Shown here piece after piece: positions 41,688 through 52,205 of a DNA stretch of 55,307 nt. The stretch's first letter is position 1, and the number at the start of each line of letters is the position of its first letter. Source of the DNA: Ravibacter sp964559125 (GTDB taxonomy: Bacteria; Bacteroidota; Bacteroidia; Cytophagales; Spirosomataceae); NCBI GenBank assembly GCA_964559125.1, contig CAZLGW010000039.1, positions 1 through 55,307 on the forward strand, given 5' to 3'. Below the pieces are notes generated by a model. That model was not told where the DNA came from, did no database searches, and saw nothing but the letters and a program-made list of their open reading frames with translations. A program made the translations under genes and the position numbers.

Positions 41688-44600
41688 ATGAAAAAAAGGA
41701 TACGCATTCATCCTCTTGCCAGGTATGTTATGAAGATCACGTTTTTACAAATGTTGCTGGTCTGCATAGGCATTTCCTTATGTTGCGCACACACAGGCAT
41801 TAGCCAGGAATTACTGGACCGGCGCGTCACCCTGATCGTGGAAGATATGAAGATCAGGGAAGCCATCATTCGCATCGAGCGCGAAGCAAAAGTCAAATTT
41901 GTTTACAGCCCCAATGTCATAGGTGCTGACCGTAAAGTAAGTATCTCTGCAGTGAACCGTAAGTTGTCGGAGGTTCTGGCCATGCTGTTGCCGCTGAACA
42001 TTTCTTACCGGATTATCGGCGGGCAGATCATGCTGAAGAATGAGATCCCGCACCCTGCGCCTGACTTTCCTGCCAGCAAAGACAGGAAAGTGGGTGGAAT
42101 GGTGACAGACAACAAAGGAGAGGCCTTACCGGGTGTCACGGTCAGGTTGCAGGGTACTTCAAATGCACAGATAACAGATCTGAACGGCATGTACTCGATC
42201 CAGGTACCTTCGGGACCGGCCAGGCTGGTTTTTTCCTATGTCGGTTTCTCCACCCTGGAGCGCGAAGTGGGCAACGATACCCATATTGATGTTGTACTGG
42301 ACGAACAATACACGGATCTGAACGAAGTGGTGGTAGTCGGGTTTGGTACTCAGACGAAACTGGCTTCGGTAGCAGCTGTAAGTACGGTTTCGGCGGTAGA
42401 TATCGTCAAAGCGCCGGTGGGAGACCTGACTAATGCCTTGACAGGACGCATGGCAGGCGTAATGACCAGGCAGAGGCAGGGACGCCCGGGAGCAAGCGAA
42501 GCCCAGATTTTTATCAGGGGTCGCGCATCCAACAATTCTGCGGCGCTCATCATTGTAGATGGTGTTGAAAGGGAAACTTTCGGAGATATCGATCCGAACG
42601 ATATAGAGTCGATCAGTACCTTAAAGGATGCAGCATCTACAGCTTTGTTTGGTATGAAGGGGGCCAACGGCGTAATAGTCGTGACTACCAAAAGGGGCTC
42701 CGAGGGACCGACAAAAGTGACCTATAGCGGTCAGGTCGGGTTCAATACGGTCGGTCAGCGACCCAAACCCCTGCGTGCTTACGAAGCGGCTATGATCCAC
42801 AACGAGGCAGAGGAAAATATGCTTAATGCAGGCATCCTGGACCGGAACAGCTATCAAAAGTTCTTTACTCCGCAGGATATCGAAACCTTCCGGACGGGCA
42901 AAGGAGATCCGCTGCTTTACCCGGATGTCGACTGGTTTGAAGAGTTAACGCAGAAAGTCTGGATGAGAACCCAGCACAATATCAGTCTCCGCGGAGGCAG
43001 CAAGAAGATAAGCTATTTCGTATCGCTGGGATAATATATGTACGAAGATGGCATATTCAAAAAATTTGATACGCCATTGGGATACAGGACATCGCCTTAT
43101 GCCAAAAGGACAAACTTCCGGTCGAACCTGGATTACAAACTGACGCCTACTACTACGCTAAGCCTGAACCTTGGGGGAAGGATAGAGAATGAATATACCA
43201 ACCGTGCGATCAAATACAACCAGACGGCGGCCGTAGCCAACTTCCGTACGGGTGCGGAAGCCGCGTTCAAGTGGATGTATCTTGCTCCGTCGTGGTCGAT
43301 GCCCTTTGATCGTGAAGCCGCCAAGAGGCGGACACCCGAGGAAATCGCGAAGGATGATACCTACAACCAGATCATCGGCGTAGGATTCGGAGGCGCCCTG
43401 GCCTACCAGGAAAACCCCTATATCAACCTGAAAAGAGGAGGTTATACTGCAGGGGAAAAGAATATACTCGAGAGTGCTTTTATTCTCAGGCAGCAGCTCG
43501 ATTTCATCACCCCCGGGCTGGATATAATGGGGACTTTTTCATATGACCAGAGCTCGGAGTTCTACAGGAATCAATCAGGGGCAGGAGCTAACTATACCGT
43601 AAACAGGGAAACCAGGGAAATTATACCGGCCTATGCAAACCCGGCTACTATCAGGATCGAGGACCCCCTCAACAGCAATACAGGCGTAGGCGGCGGGTTG
43701 CTCAAAACCAATATCCAGATACAGGCCAATTATAAAAGGAGCTTCGGCAATCACCATGTATCGGGCGCCCTGGTCGCTACCCGTGAGATTAAATACCTGA
43801 CCGGTACTGAAGCGCCCCGCGCATTCCAGGGGATGGTTTTCAGGACGACCTATAATTTCAAAGACAAGTATTTTACCGAATTCAACGGCTCCTACCAGGG
43901 ATCTGAAAACTTCGATAAAGGGTACCGGTACGGCCTCTTCCCCACGGTAGGACTAGGTTATACGCTCAGCAGCGAAGGTTTCATGGAAGGGATCAATAAG
44001 AGTATAGGCCTGAATTATCTTAAAATCCGCGGGAGTATCGGTACAGTAGGCTATGCCACCGGTAATATCAGCCTGGTAGGCTACAGGACTATACCTTCGC
44101 GGTTCCTGTATCTTGATGCATACAGCCAGGGAGGGGGATCGTTTTTGCTGGGCAATCCCACAAGCCCGGTTACTGCCAACGGTTATTTTCACAGCCAGAT
44201 AGGTAATCCTTTTGCAACTTTTGAAACAGGCCTGAAACGAAATATCGGGATCGACGCCAACTTCTTCAATAACAGGGTCCAGGTAGTTGCGGACCTGTTT
44301 GACGAAACGCGAAAGGATATCCTGCTTTCCAGGGGAGGCGCTACGTTTGAGCACTACGGAGAAGATATGCCTATCTTCAACTATGGCAAAAACTATAACG
44401 GAGGTATAGAACTCGAGCTGAAATTGAGCAACCGGAGCGGTCCTTTCAGATACGGGCTCAATTTCCAGTTCAGCCATATTAAGAATAAGAGGATCATAAT
44501 GGATGAGCCCATTAACCAGAAGGGAAACCTCAGGATGGCGGGTAGCTCGATCGGGCAGTTTTTCGGATACGATGTTGAACCGGGGTTTTTTCAGAACCAG

Positions 44601-45263
44601 GCTGAAATTGATGCATGGGCAAAAATGGAGGGTTTTCCTTTTATGCCGGGAGATATCAGGCTCAAGGATCTCAATGGCGACGGGCTGATCACCCCGCAGG
44701 ATTATACGGCTATCGGCTACCCGGACGTACCTATAGACCAGTATAGCCTGGAGCCCAACATTTCCTTCAAAAGGTTTTCACTGAGTGCGCTGTTCCAGGC
44801 GGTCGATAAAGTCAGTAATGAATTCAACCTGGTGGAGACGGACGCCATCTTTATCATCCCCCAGTATTATGAGCACCAACTCGACCGGTGGACGCCCAGT
44901 ACTCCCAATGCGAAGTACCCGGCAGTAAGGGCCGCCAATATAGGTCAGAACAGGTTTTTCGGACGTACGGATCTCGCCGGAAACAATACCGGGATCATCA
45001 ATGCCTTCAACCTGCAGAACGCCAGCTTCATCAAGCTGAGGAATATTTCCCTGCAGTATGCGGTGCCGCCGAAGTTAGTTTCCAAACTGAGATTGTCGGA
45101 AGCGACGGTATCGCTTACCGGGTATAACCTGTACACCTGGACGAATTTCGTAGGTCTCGACCCGGAGAACGGGGATGACCTGAACGTAGGTACCTACGTA
45201 AACCGCGGGGTGACCTATCCCAACATCAGGACTTACCAGTTGAATGTAAATATTACTTTCTAA
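41688..45263 (+). pseudogene. STN-SusC/RagA receptor interrupted by an in-frame TAA (locus 2)
   Basis: Full reading gives about 1190 codons: signal peptide, STN domain (GISQELLDRRVTLIVEDMK), carboxypeptidase-like domain (GGMVTDNKGEALPGVTV), TonB-box region VVVVGFGTQ, plug (ALIIVDGVERE; GMKGANGVIVVTTKRG) and a barrel ending NITF. A TAA at 43032-43034 breaks it after FVSLG, and the next codons in the same frame continue YMYEDGIFKKF, as expected for SusC barrels. The gene was evidently whole until recently. An ATG at 43038 could restart translation, but that piece lacks a signal peptide and cannot reach the outer membrane alone. Confidence 0.88.
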
Positions 45264-45273
45264 TCCGCACATT

Positions 45274-47115
45274 ATGAAGATCAGATATATATTATTCCTG
45301 CTCTGCGTATCAGGCCTGGCAATATCATCGTGCGAAAACGATTTCCTGAAACGCGATACCGGTGTTGTAACCACCAAGGCAGATGTATTCGCCAATCCAA
45401 GGCTTGCTGCCCAGTTTGCGGACCGCTCCTATACTTTTATGGTCCTTGATTATTTCGGATTGGGTTCCGTAGGACAACCGTTCAGGGGGACGATTGCGGA
45501 GTTTACCGACGAAGCCGTATGCGGGTTCCTCGACGAACCTTATAAGGCTATGTACAGCGGTGACTGGACCAACTGGGAGCACAGTACCGAATTTGGCTCC
45601 AATAAATCAATTTCGGGGCAGCGGCCTCCCTACGTGAAATTCTATGAAGGGATCAGGAATGTAAACGTGTTCCTTGAGGAATATCCTAACGTTCCCTGGC
45701 AAACGGAGCCTACCTTAAACGGCGAGCTGATCAGGGCACAGCAGCTCTATTACCGGGCCTATTTTTATTTTGAGCTCGCCAGGCGCTGGGGCGGCGCCAT
45801 CCTGATGGACAAGGCCCTGGGGCTTAACGATGATATGGATATTCCCCGGTCAGGCTTCGAAGAAACACTGGCGTTTATCGAGAAAGATATCGACGAAGCG
45901 GAGACAATATTCAGTACGACTACTTTTGTGGATAATACCGGAAGCAGCCCCCTGCTGATCTATACGCCTGAAACGGGCTGGAATCCCAGCTATTCGCCAG
46001 ATGTGCCGGGCAGCAATGTGTCGAATAACAACGGCCGGCCCGACCTGGGAGCCGTAAGAGCTTTGCGCTCAAGGGCTTTGTTGCTGGCGGCCAGTCCTTT
46101 GTGGAACCCGGAAGGAAACACCGCTAAATGGCAGCGGGCGGCAGATGCGGCTAAGCAGGTGATCGACATGGGTCGTTACAGGCTGCACCCCGACTACTCG
46201 AGAATCTTGACAGACCCGATTTCGCACGAGTATATCATGGCCAATATCAAAGGGCCGCGGGTCTCTAACAATGCAGGTTTCTTCAGGGATTACCTGATAT
46301 CTCCGAGCACCAACGGCTATCTTGAAAAAAGCGGCTCCCTGAACCCGACACAGAACCACGTGGATCTTTATGAGACAAAGGAAGGGCTGCGTATCACCGA
46401 TCCCGGGTCGGGTTACAGCCTGGCAGATCCCTATAAAAACAGGGATCCACGCCTGGAGTTCAACGTGATACATAACAACCAGACCTGGCAGGCTCCTTCC
46501 AAAATGGAGACATGGTATGAAATGACTGAAAGCGGGACAGTGTACGGAAAGGACGTTACCGCGATTGCCGGTACAGGTACGAGTACAAGCTACTATTGCC
46601 GTAAGTTGTGGCCGGAAGCGCTGAGGGGAAATGCTACCTCGACCGCCATACTCAATTTTGTCTACTACCGGTATGCTGAAATTCTTCTCAACTATGCCGA
46701 GGCCTTAAATGAAGCGCTGGGTCCGGTCGCCGAAGTCGAACAGGCTGTCAACCAGATCAGGCAAAGGCCGACGGTGAATATGCCGACGGTTACCGAGACA
46801 TTTGCAGCCCGCGGCGCGGCGCGCACCAAGGAAAATATGCGGGAACTGATCCACAACGAGCGTGCTGTCGAACTTGCTTTCGAGCGCGTCAGGTGGTTTG
46901 ATATTCTCCGGTGGAAAAAAGGACCTGAAATTATTGCCCAGCCGATATACCGCATGGATGTCAGGAAAGAGGGCGATACTTTTATCTATACACCAACCCT
47001 GATGACCAGCGGTTATCAGCGCATATTCAGAGACTTCATGCATTTGTACCCGATTCCCCTGAATGAAATAGTCAAAGGGAACAACCTGGCACAGAATCCG
47101 GGCTGGCCCGAATAA
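45274..47115 (+). CDS. SusD/RagB-family lipoprotein (locus 2, first)
   Basis: A 613-residue surface lipoprotein with lipobox AISSC (Cys20) and SusD features: AQQLYYRAYFYFELARRWGGAIL, ALRSRALLLAASPLWNPEGN, YYRYAEILLNYAEALNEALG, RTKENMRELIHNERAVELAFERVRWFDILRW and the C-terminal NNLAQNPGWPE. It starts 10 bases after the interrupted susC and is intact. It is longer than the locus 1 SusD, typical of the subgroup with ASPLWNP. It should cap the first SusC, which is now broken. Confidence 0.94.
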   Translation: MKIRYILFLLCVSGLAISSCENDFLKRDTGVVTTKADVFANPRLAAQFADRSYTFMVLDYFGLGSVGQPFRGTIAEFTDEAVCGFLDEPYKAMYSGDWTNWEHSTEFGSNKSISGQRPPYVKFYEGIRNVNVFLEEYPNVPWQTEPTLNGELIRAQQLYYRAYFYFELARRWGGAILMDKALGLNDDMDIPRSGFEETLAFIEKDIDEAETIFSTTTFVDNTGSSPLLIYTPETGWNPSYSPDVPGSNVSNNNGRPDLGAVRALRSRALLLAASPLWNPEGNTAKWQRAADAAKQVIDMGRYRLHPDYSRILTDPISHEYIMANIKGPRVSNNAGFFRDYLISPSTNGYLEKSGSLNPTQNHVDLYETKEGLRITDPGSGYSLADPYKNRDPRLEFNVIHNNQTWQAPSKMETWYEMTESGTVYGKDVTAIAGTGTSTSYYCRKLWPEALRGNATSTAILNFVYYRYAEILLNYAEALNEALGPVAEVEQAVNQIRQRPTVNMPTVTETFAARGAARTKENMRELIHNERAVELAFERVRWFDILRWKKGPEIIAQPIYRMDVRKEGDTFIYTPTLMTSGYQRIFRDFMHLYPIPLNEIVKGNNLAQNPGWPE

Positions 47116-47214
47116 CGGGCCGGAACACTTCTCCGGCACTGCCGGGACGGATAGTGCTTTTCAGAGCCGGCTATACTCCGGACGGAAGTTCATGAATAAC
47201 AAATCAATAATGAA

Positions 47215-50200
47215 ATGAAAGAACTATATAAAAATATAAGGTTGACGGGTATGTTCCTTTTAATGGGAGTCAGTATACCTTCATTCTCGCAGGAAATTCC
47301 GGTGACGCGTACCGGGACCGTAACGGATGCAGAGCATAAAGGCATTGAAGGCGTCATTGTCTCTGTGCAGGAATCAAATGAAAGCGTAGTAACAGATGCA
47401 TCCGGGAAATTTTCGATTGAAGCCTCAGACCGGGATGTCCTCATATTGAAGAAGAGCGGATTCCTGGCGAAGACCTATGCCATTGCCGGCAGCACCCAGC
47501 TTGAGATAGGCCTGGAAACGGCAAAAACCCTGGCCGGTGACGATGACCTTATCGAGATACCATTCGGCGTACGGTATAAAAGATACCTGACAGAATCGAT
47601 TTCGTCTATTAATACTTCAGACCTCCCGCAGCCTTCCACCAGCTCGCTGACAAACGTACTGTCGGGCAGGCTGGCCGGGCTCAGCGTCATACAAACGGGT
47701 ACTCAGCCTGGTAACGACATGAGCGTTTACCGCGTAAGGGGGAGGACTTCCTTCAATTTTGTAAATGCGCTGGTTCTGGTTGACGGTATCGAGCGGGAGA
47801 TGACGGACCTGGATTTCGAGGAAGTAGAAAGCTTTACCGTATTAAAAGATCCGGCGACACTGGCCTGGTACGGTCTGAGAGGATCGAACGGTGTGATCCT
47901 GGTGACGACAAAGAATGGAAGCAACACCAAGTCGTCAATCAATTTTACTGCGCAGTATGGCTTTCAAACTCCCGACCATATGATGCCGGCCCTGAATTCG
48001 TTCGAGTATGCTTCCCTGTATAATGAGGCGATGTTGAATGATAATCCTTCTGCTACGCCGCGGTATAGCGAGGAGGCATTAAATGCCTACAGGAACGGAT
48101 CGGACCCGTTCCGGCATCCCGACAATGACTACCAGGGCCGGTTTATTAAATCTGCCGCGCCTTTTCAGCGATACGTAGCCTCGGCACAGGGCGGAGAAAA
48201 AAAGGTGAGATACTTCGCCCTGCTGGGATACCTTGACCAGGGCGGGCTTTTCAACGAGACGAAAGGACCCGATTATGACAGTAATAGCGGCTATAAGCGT
48301 TTCAATTTCAGAACCAATGTGGATTTTGATGTCAATTCAAACCTGACGGTAGCCGTCAACCTGGCCGGCAGAATTGAAAACCGTATCGACCCCACCATAG
48401 GAACGCTCGCTCTGATGGGCCTGATCAACAATACAAGGCCCAACGCTTATCCTATTCTGAACAGGGACGGAAGTTTCGGAGGGACCACCGAAGATCAGAA
48501 TAATATACTCGGAGCCATTACGGCAAACGGGGTGATCAAGGCCAAAAAAAGGGTAGGGTTTGCCAATCTGAGGGCGACGCAGAAACTCGATATGGTTTTG
48601 AGCGGCTTATCGGCCAATCTCCTGGTTTCTTACGATACAAAGGGTGACTATACGTCGGGCTTTACCCAGAATTACCGCGTTTTTGATGCCACAGGCGAGG
48701 GCAACCCGATACCTTACCGGACTGAGGCACGGCTTGCCTACCGTAGCGCGGCATACGAAAACGCGTTCAGGTCGAGCGAGATATGGGCCGGGCTGGATTA
48801 TGACAAAGCTTTCCAGGAGCACCAGGTGAATGTAAGCGTGCGGGGAATGAGATCGGAAGTGATCGATTTCAGGAGCCGTACCGATTTTTCGCAGCGCCTG
48901 CAGGGACTTTCCTCGCGGGTTGAATACAGCTATAAGCAACGGTATCTGTTGAAGTTTGTGAGCTCCTATTCCGGTGATGACGACCTTCCCCCGGGAAAAC
49001 GGTACGGGTTTTTCCCGGCGGTTTCTGCCGGATGGATCGTCTCTGATGAAAAACCGCTCCGCAACAGCAACGTGATCAGCTTTTTAAAACTGCGGGCCTC
49101 CTACGGCCGGACCGGGAATACCGAAATAGGGTTTGGAGAAGGTAGTCTCCGGAGATTTCCGTACCAGAGCAGGTATACCCGGAACCTGGCAACCAACGCA
49201 GCCGGTTATCAGTTCGGAACGGGTTTTGCACTCACCGGTTCGGCCAATGAGCTGAATATCGGTAACCCCTACATTACCTGGGAAACGCTGACGACAGTTA
49301 ACCTGGGCCTGGATTTCAACCTTTTCAGGAATGCGGTTTCAGCCACATTCGATGCCTTTAAAAACAGGCGGGAAGGGATCCTTACCAGCGCGTCCATACC
49401 CGACATTATCGGGCAGAACTCCGGCGATCTGAATGAGGGGATTGTAGATAGCAAAGGTATAGAAGGCTCGCTGGCCTACAACAGGAACTTCCGCGATTTC
49501 AAGCTTGTAGTCAATGCCAATTTCCTGGCAACCAGCGAGAAGATTATCTACCAGGGTGGACAGGGAGGTGTTCCCGATTACCAGAGCACTATCGGATTCC
49601 AGACAGGTTCAGGATTGTATTATATATCCGACGGCATTTATCAGAATACGGCCGAGATCGAAGCCGGTCCTAAATCTACGCTTTCCAACCAGATACGTCC
49701 GGGCGATATCCGTTATAAAGACATCAATAACGACAATATCATCGATGCGAACGACAGGGTACGTTACTCTTTCGGATCACCCGCCTACTACGGCATCGGG
49801 GCAATCCTCACGTACAAAATATTTGATCTGAATGCCCAGTTCCAGGGCACGGTCGGGCAAAAAATGAATATCAGGACGGTTATCGATACCGGGCCGTCGG
49901 CGTTTAACCGTGAGAGCCTGAAAAGATGGACGCCGGCTACCGCCGAAACCGCGATCTATCCACGGGTAGGGCTGGCAAACCTGGGTAATAACAGGACAGA
50001 TTCTGATTTCTGGGTCCGCGATTCGGATTATATAAAGCTGAAGACCGTTGAGTTGGGGATTACACTACCTCAGTCGCTGACAGGAAAGGTCGGTTTTCAA
50101 AGCCTGAGATTTTATTTTAACGGCTTTAACCTTCTGACCTTCTCAAAATTAGACCTGGATATAGACCCGGAGCTTCCTTTTCTGGGCAGAGGGTCGACCT

Positions 50201-50247
50201 ATCCTTATATTAAAACCTATTCCTTCGGGATAAACGCCAGATTCTAA
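47215..50247 (+). CDS. SusC/RagA TonB-dependent transporter without STN (locus 2, second)
   Basis: A 1010-residue receptor with signal peptide (1-25), a short carboxypeptidase-like domain (GTVTDAEHKGIEGVIVSVQES), plug (VLSGRLAGLSVIQTGTQPGN; ALVLVDGIEREMTDLDFEEVESFTVLKDPATLAWYG) and barrel with terminal Phe. It has no STN domain and the usual VVVGYG segment is replaced by EIPFGVRYKRYLTESISS, so it belongs to the alternative SusC subgroup found as second pairs. It cannot signal to FecR. It starts 99 bases after the first susD and appears intact. Confidence 0.94.
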   Translation: MKELYKNIRLTGMFLLMGVSIPSFSQEIPVTRTGTVTDAEHKGIEGVIVSVQESNESVVTDASGKFSIEASDRDVLILKKSGFLAKTYAIAGSTQLEIGLETAKTLAGDDDLIEIPFGVRYKRYLTESISSINTSDLPQPSTSSLTNVLSGRLAGLSVIQTGTQPGNDMSVYRVRGRTSFNFVNALVLVDGIEREMTDLDFEEVESFTVLKDPATLAWYGLRGSNGVILVTTKNGSNTKSSINFTAQYGFQTPDHMMPALNSFEYASLYNEAMLNDNPSATPRYSEEALNAYRNGSDPFRHPDNDYQGRFIKSAAPFQRYVASAQGGEKKVRYFALLGYLDQGGLFNETKGPDYDSNSGYKRFNFRTNVDFDVNSNLTVAVNLAGRIENRIDPTIGTLALMGLINNTRPNAYPILNRDGSFGGTTEDQNNILGAITANGVIKAKKRVGFANLRATQKLDMVLSGLSANLLVSYDTKGDYTSGFTQNYRVFDATGEGNPIPYRTEARLAYRSAAYENAFRSSEIWAGLDYDKAFQEHQVNVSVRGMRSEVIDFRSRTDFSQRLQGLSSRVEYSYKQRYLLKFVSSYSGDDDLPPGKRYGFFPAVSAGWIVSDEKPLRNSNVISFLKLRASYGRTGNTEIGFGEGSLRRFPYQSRYTRNLATNAAGYQFGTGFALTGSANELNIGNPYITWETLTTVNLGLDFNLFRNAVSATFDAFKNRREGILTSASIPDIIGQNSGDLNEGIVDSKGIEGSLAYNRNFRDFKLVVNANFLATSEKIIYQGGQGGVPDYQSTIGFQTGSGLYYISDGIYQNTAEIEAGPKSTLSNQIRPGDIRYKDINNDNIIDANDRVRYSFGSPAYYGIGAILTYKIFDLNAQFQGTVGQKMNIRTVIDTGPSAFNRESLKRWTPATAETAIYPRVGLANLGNNRTDSDFWVRDSDYIKLKTVELGITLPQSLTGKVGFQSLRFYFNGFNLLTFSKLDLDIDPELPFLGRGSTYPYIKTYSFGINARF

Positions 50248-50267
50248 CTTTTAACTCGTTGTTGGTT

Positions 50268-51970
50268 ATGAACAGATATATAATTCATGCATGCTTCATC
50301 GTTCTGCTGACCGGAACTTCCGCCTGTAAAAATGATTTTCTTGAATATGATTATGCAGTGGACGGCACTATCTCGGAAGAGCAGGTCTTTGCCTCCAATG
50401 AACACGCCAGGAATTTCCTGAACAACGCTTACCGCGGACTGCTGGCCGGCGGAAATGCCGACTTCCGGTATAATCTGAACGGGGAGCTGGGGCTTGCGAC
50501 AGGGAGCGACGAAGCGGTGAGCGCATTGCCCGGAGCCGCGATCAATGCACTTAACAACGGCAACTGGAGCCCTACGCTCCTGTACGACGATGTATATGCC
50601 CAGCAATACCGTGCCTTGCGTGCCGTCAATATTTTCCTGAAAAATGCGGCAACAAGCGCTTTGATCGACGACGCAACGCTCACTAAAGAAACATTGATAG
50701 GGGAGGCACATTTCCTGAGGGCGATGTTTCATTTCGAACTGTTGAAGCGGTACGGTGGCGTTATTATTGCAGACAGGCCCTTCTCTCTTGAAGATAACCT
50801 TGACTTGCCCCGGAATACCTTTGATGAAGTAGTAGCCCATATTGTCGCAGATTGCGACCGGGCAGCTTCGTTTATCAGCTATGAAACAACCTCCGATCAC
50901 GGATCGGCCTTAAAGGGCCGGGCGACCAAGGCAGCGGCTTTGGCACTGAAGTCACGCACGTTATTATATGCTGCGAGCCCGTTAAACAATCCGGCTAACG
51001 ACATCACCAGATGGCAGGCGGCCGCAGATGCAGCCAAAGCCGTGATCGACCTGGCAGGAGCAAAGCACGGACTTCTCTCTCTGTCGGAATTACCCAATCT
51101 TTGGAATTACGGAACCCAGGCGTTTAACAGGGAAGTTATTTTTGCCTCCGAGACCCTGTCGGCCACTACTCTGGATGTGAATAATGCACCTCCGAGCTAT
51201 ACTGACGGAAGAGGACGGACCAATCCGACCCAGGAACTCGTTGATGCATTTGAAATGAAGGCTACGGGTAAGAATATCCGTGAACCCGGTTCAGGCTACG
51301 ATCCCGAATATCCTTACAGGGGTCGGGATGACCGGTTTGCAATGTTTATCAATTATAATGATCATACTTTCAGAGGTATAAAAATCGATACGCGTGTAGG
51401 CAGAAAAGATAACAATCCGCAGGCAGCAGTCGACCGGACCACCGCTACCGGTTATTACATGAGGAAGTTCCTCAACACGACCAACACCGCTGCTACAAGA
51501 AGGGTTTATGTCTTTTTCAGGTATGCCGAAATTTTACTGAATTATGCTGAGGCGCTTAATGAAATAGGGGCTGTGCCGCCGCAGGAGGTTTACGACGCCA
51601 TCAACGCCGTAAGAAGAAGAGGCCTCGCCCCCGATGCAGACGGGCTGGCCGTGCTGCAAAGCACAGATGAGGAAGGAAACGGGTATGTTCCATCTACCAG
51701 GGAAGATATGCGGCTGAGGATCCAGAATGAAGGCGTGTCGAGCTTTGTTTTGAGGAGCACCGGTTTTTTGATGTCCGCCGCTGGAAATTAGGCGAGCAAT
51801 ATTTTAACAAGCCTGTAACCGGCGTGAGAATTACAGGAGAAGCAGAGCCCTTTACCTATAACTATTTTACGGTTCAGGACAGGACATTTTCTGATAAGAT
51901 GTATCGTTACCCTTTCGCTCAGACACAACTGGCAAAAGCGCCTTCACTGGATCAGAATACAGGTTGGTAG
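50268..51970 (+). pseudogene. SusD/RagB-family lipoprotein with one-base frameshift near the C-terminus (locus 2, second)
   Basis: Start ATG at 50268 gives a lipoprotein with lipobox TSAC (Cys20). SusD motifs are FLRAMFHFELLKRYGGVII, ALKSRTLLYAASPLNNPAND and FFRYAEILLNYAEALNEIG. After IQNE (51731) the frame slips: the current frame ends at 51791 after about 20 unrelated residues, while the +1 frame reads RVELCFEEHRFFDVRRWKLG and runs to the TAG at 51970 with the expected ending LDQNTGW. The total is one base short of a multiple of three, so one base (probably a C) is missing near 51732. Confidence 0.9.
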
Positions 51971-52205
51971 GTTTTTTTTGGGGGGTGGATGATCCCTGTT
52001 CCCGGCCTACCGGTTACTATACGAGAAAAATTTTGTTTGAATAGTAGAAAAATATACTAAATTCGCTATATAGTTTTCAAACTATTACTAAAATTATTTG
52101 CACTTGAACATAAAATCATGTAGCGGAAGGAATTAGATCTGTCCCCCCGGATGCCCTTCCAATACCTGGATTTTATTTTAGGTAAACAACTAAACAAAAA
52201 CAAAA

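Noticed and set aside
43032..43034. Recoding (selenocysteine or pyrrolysine) at the susC stop
   Set aside because: The codon is TAA, not TGA or TAG, and the aligned family has no residue at this position, so a 3-base insertion explains it better.
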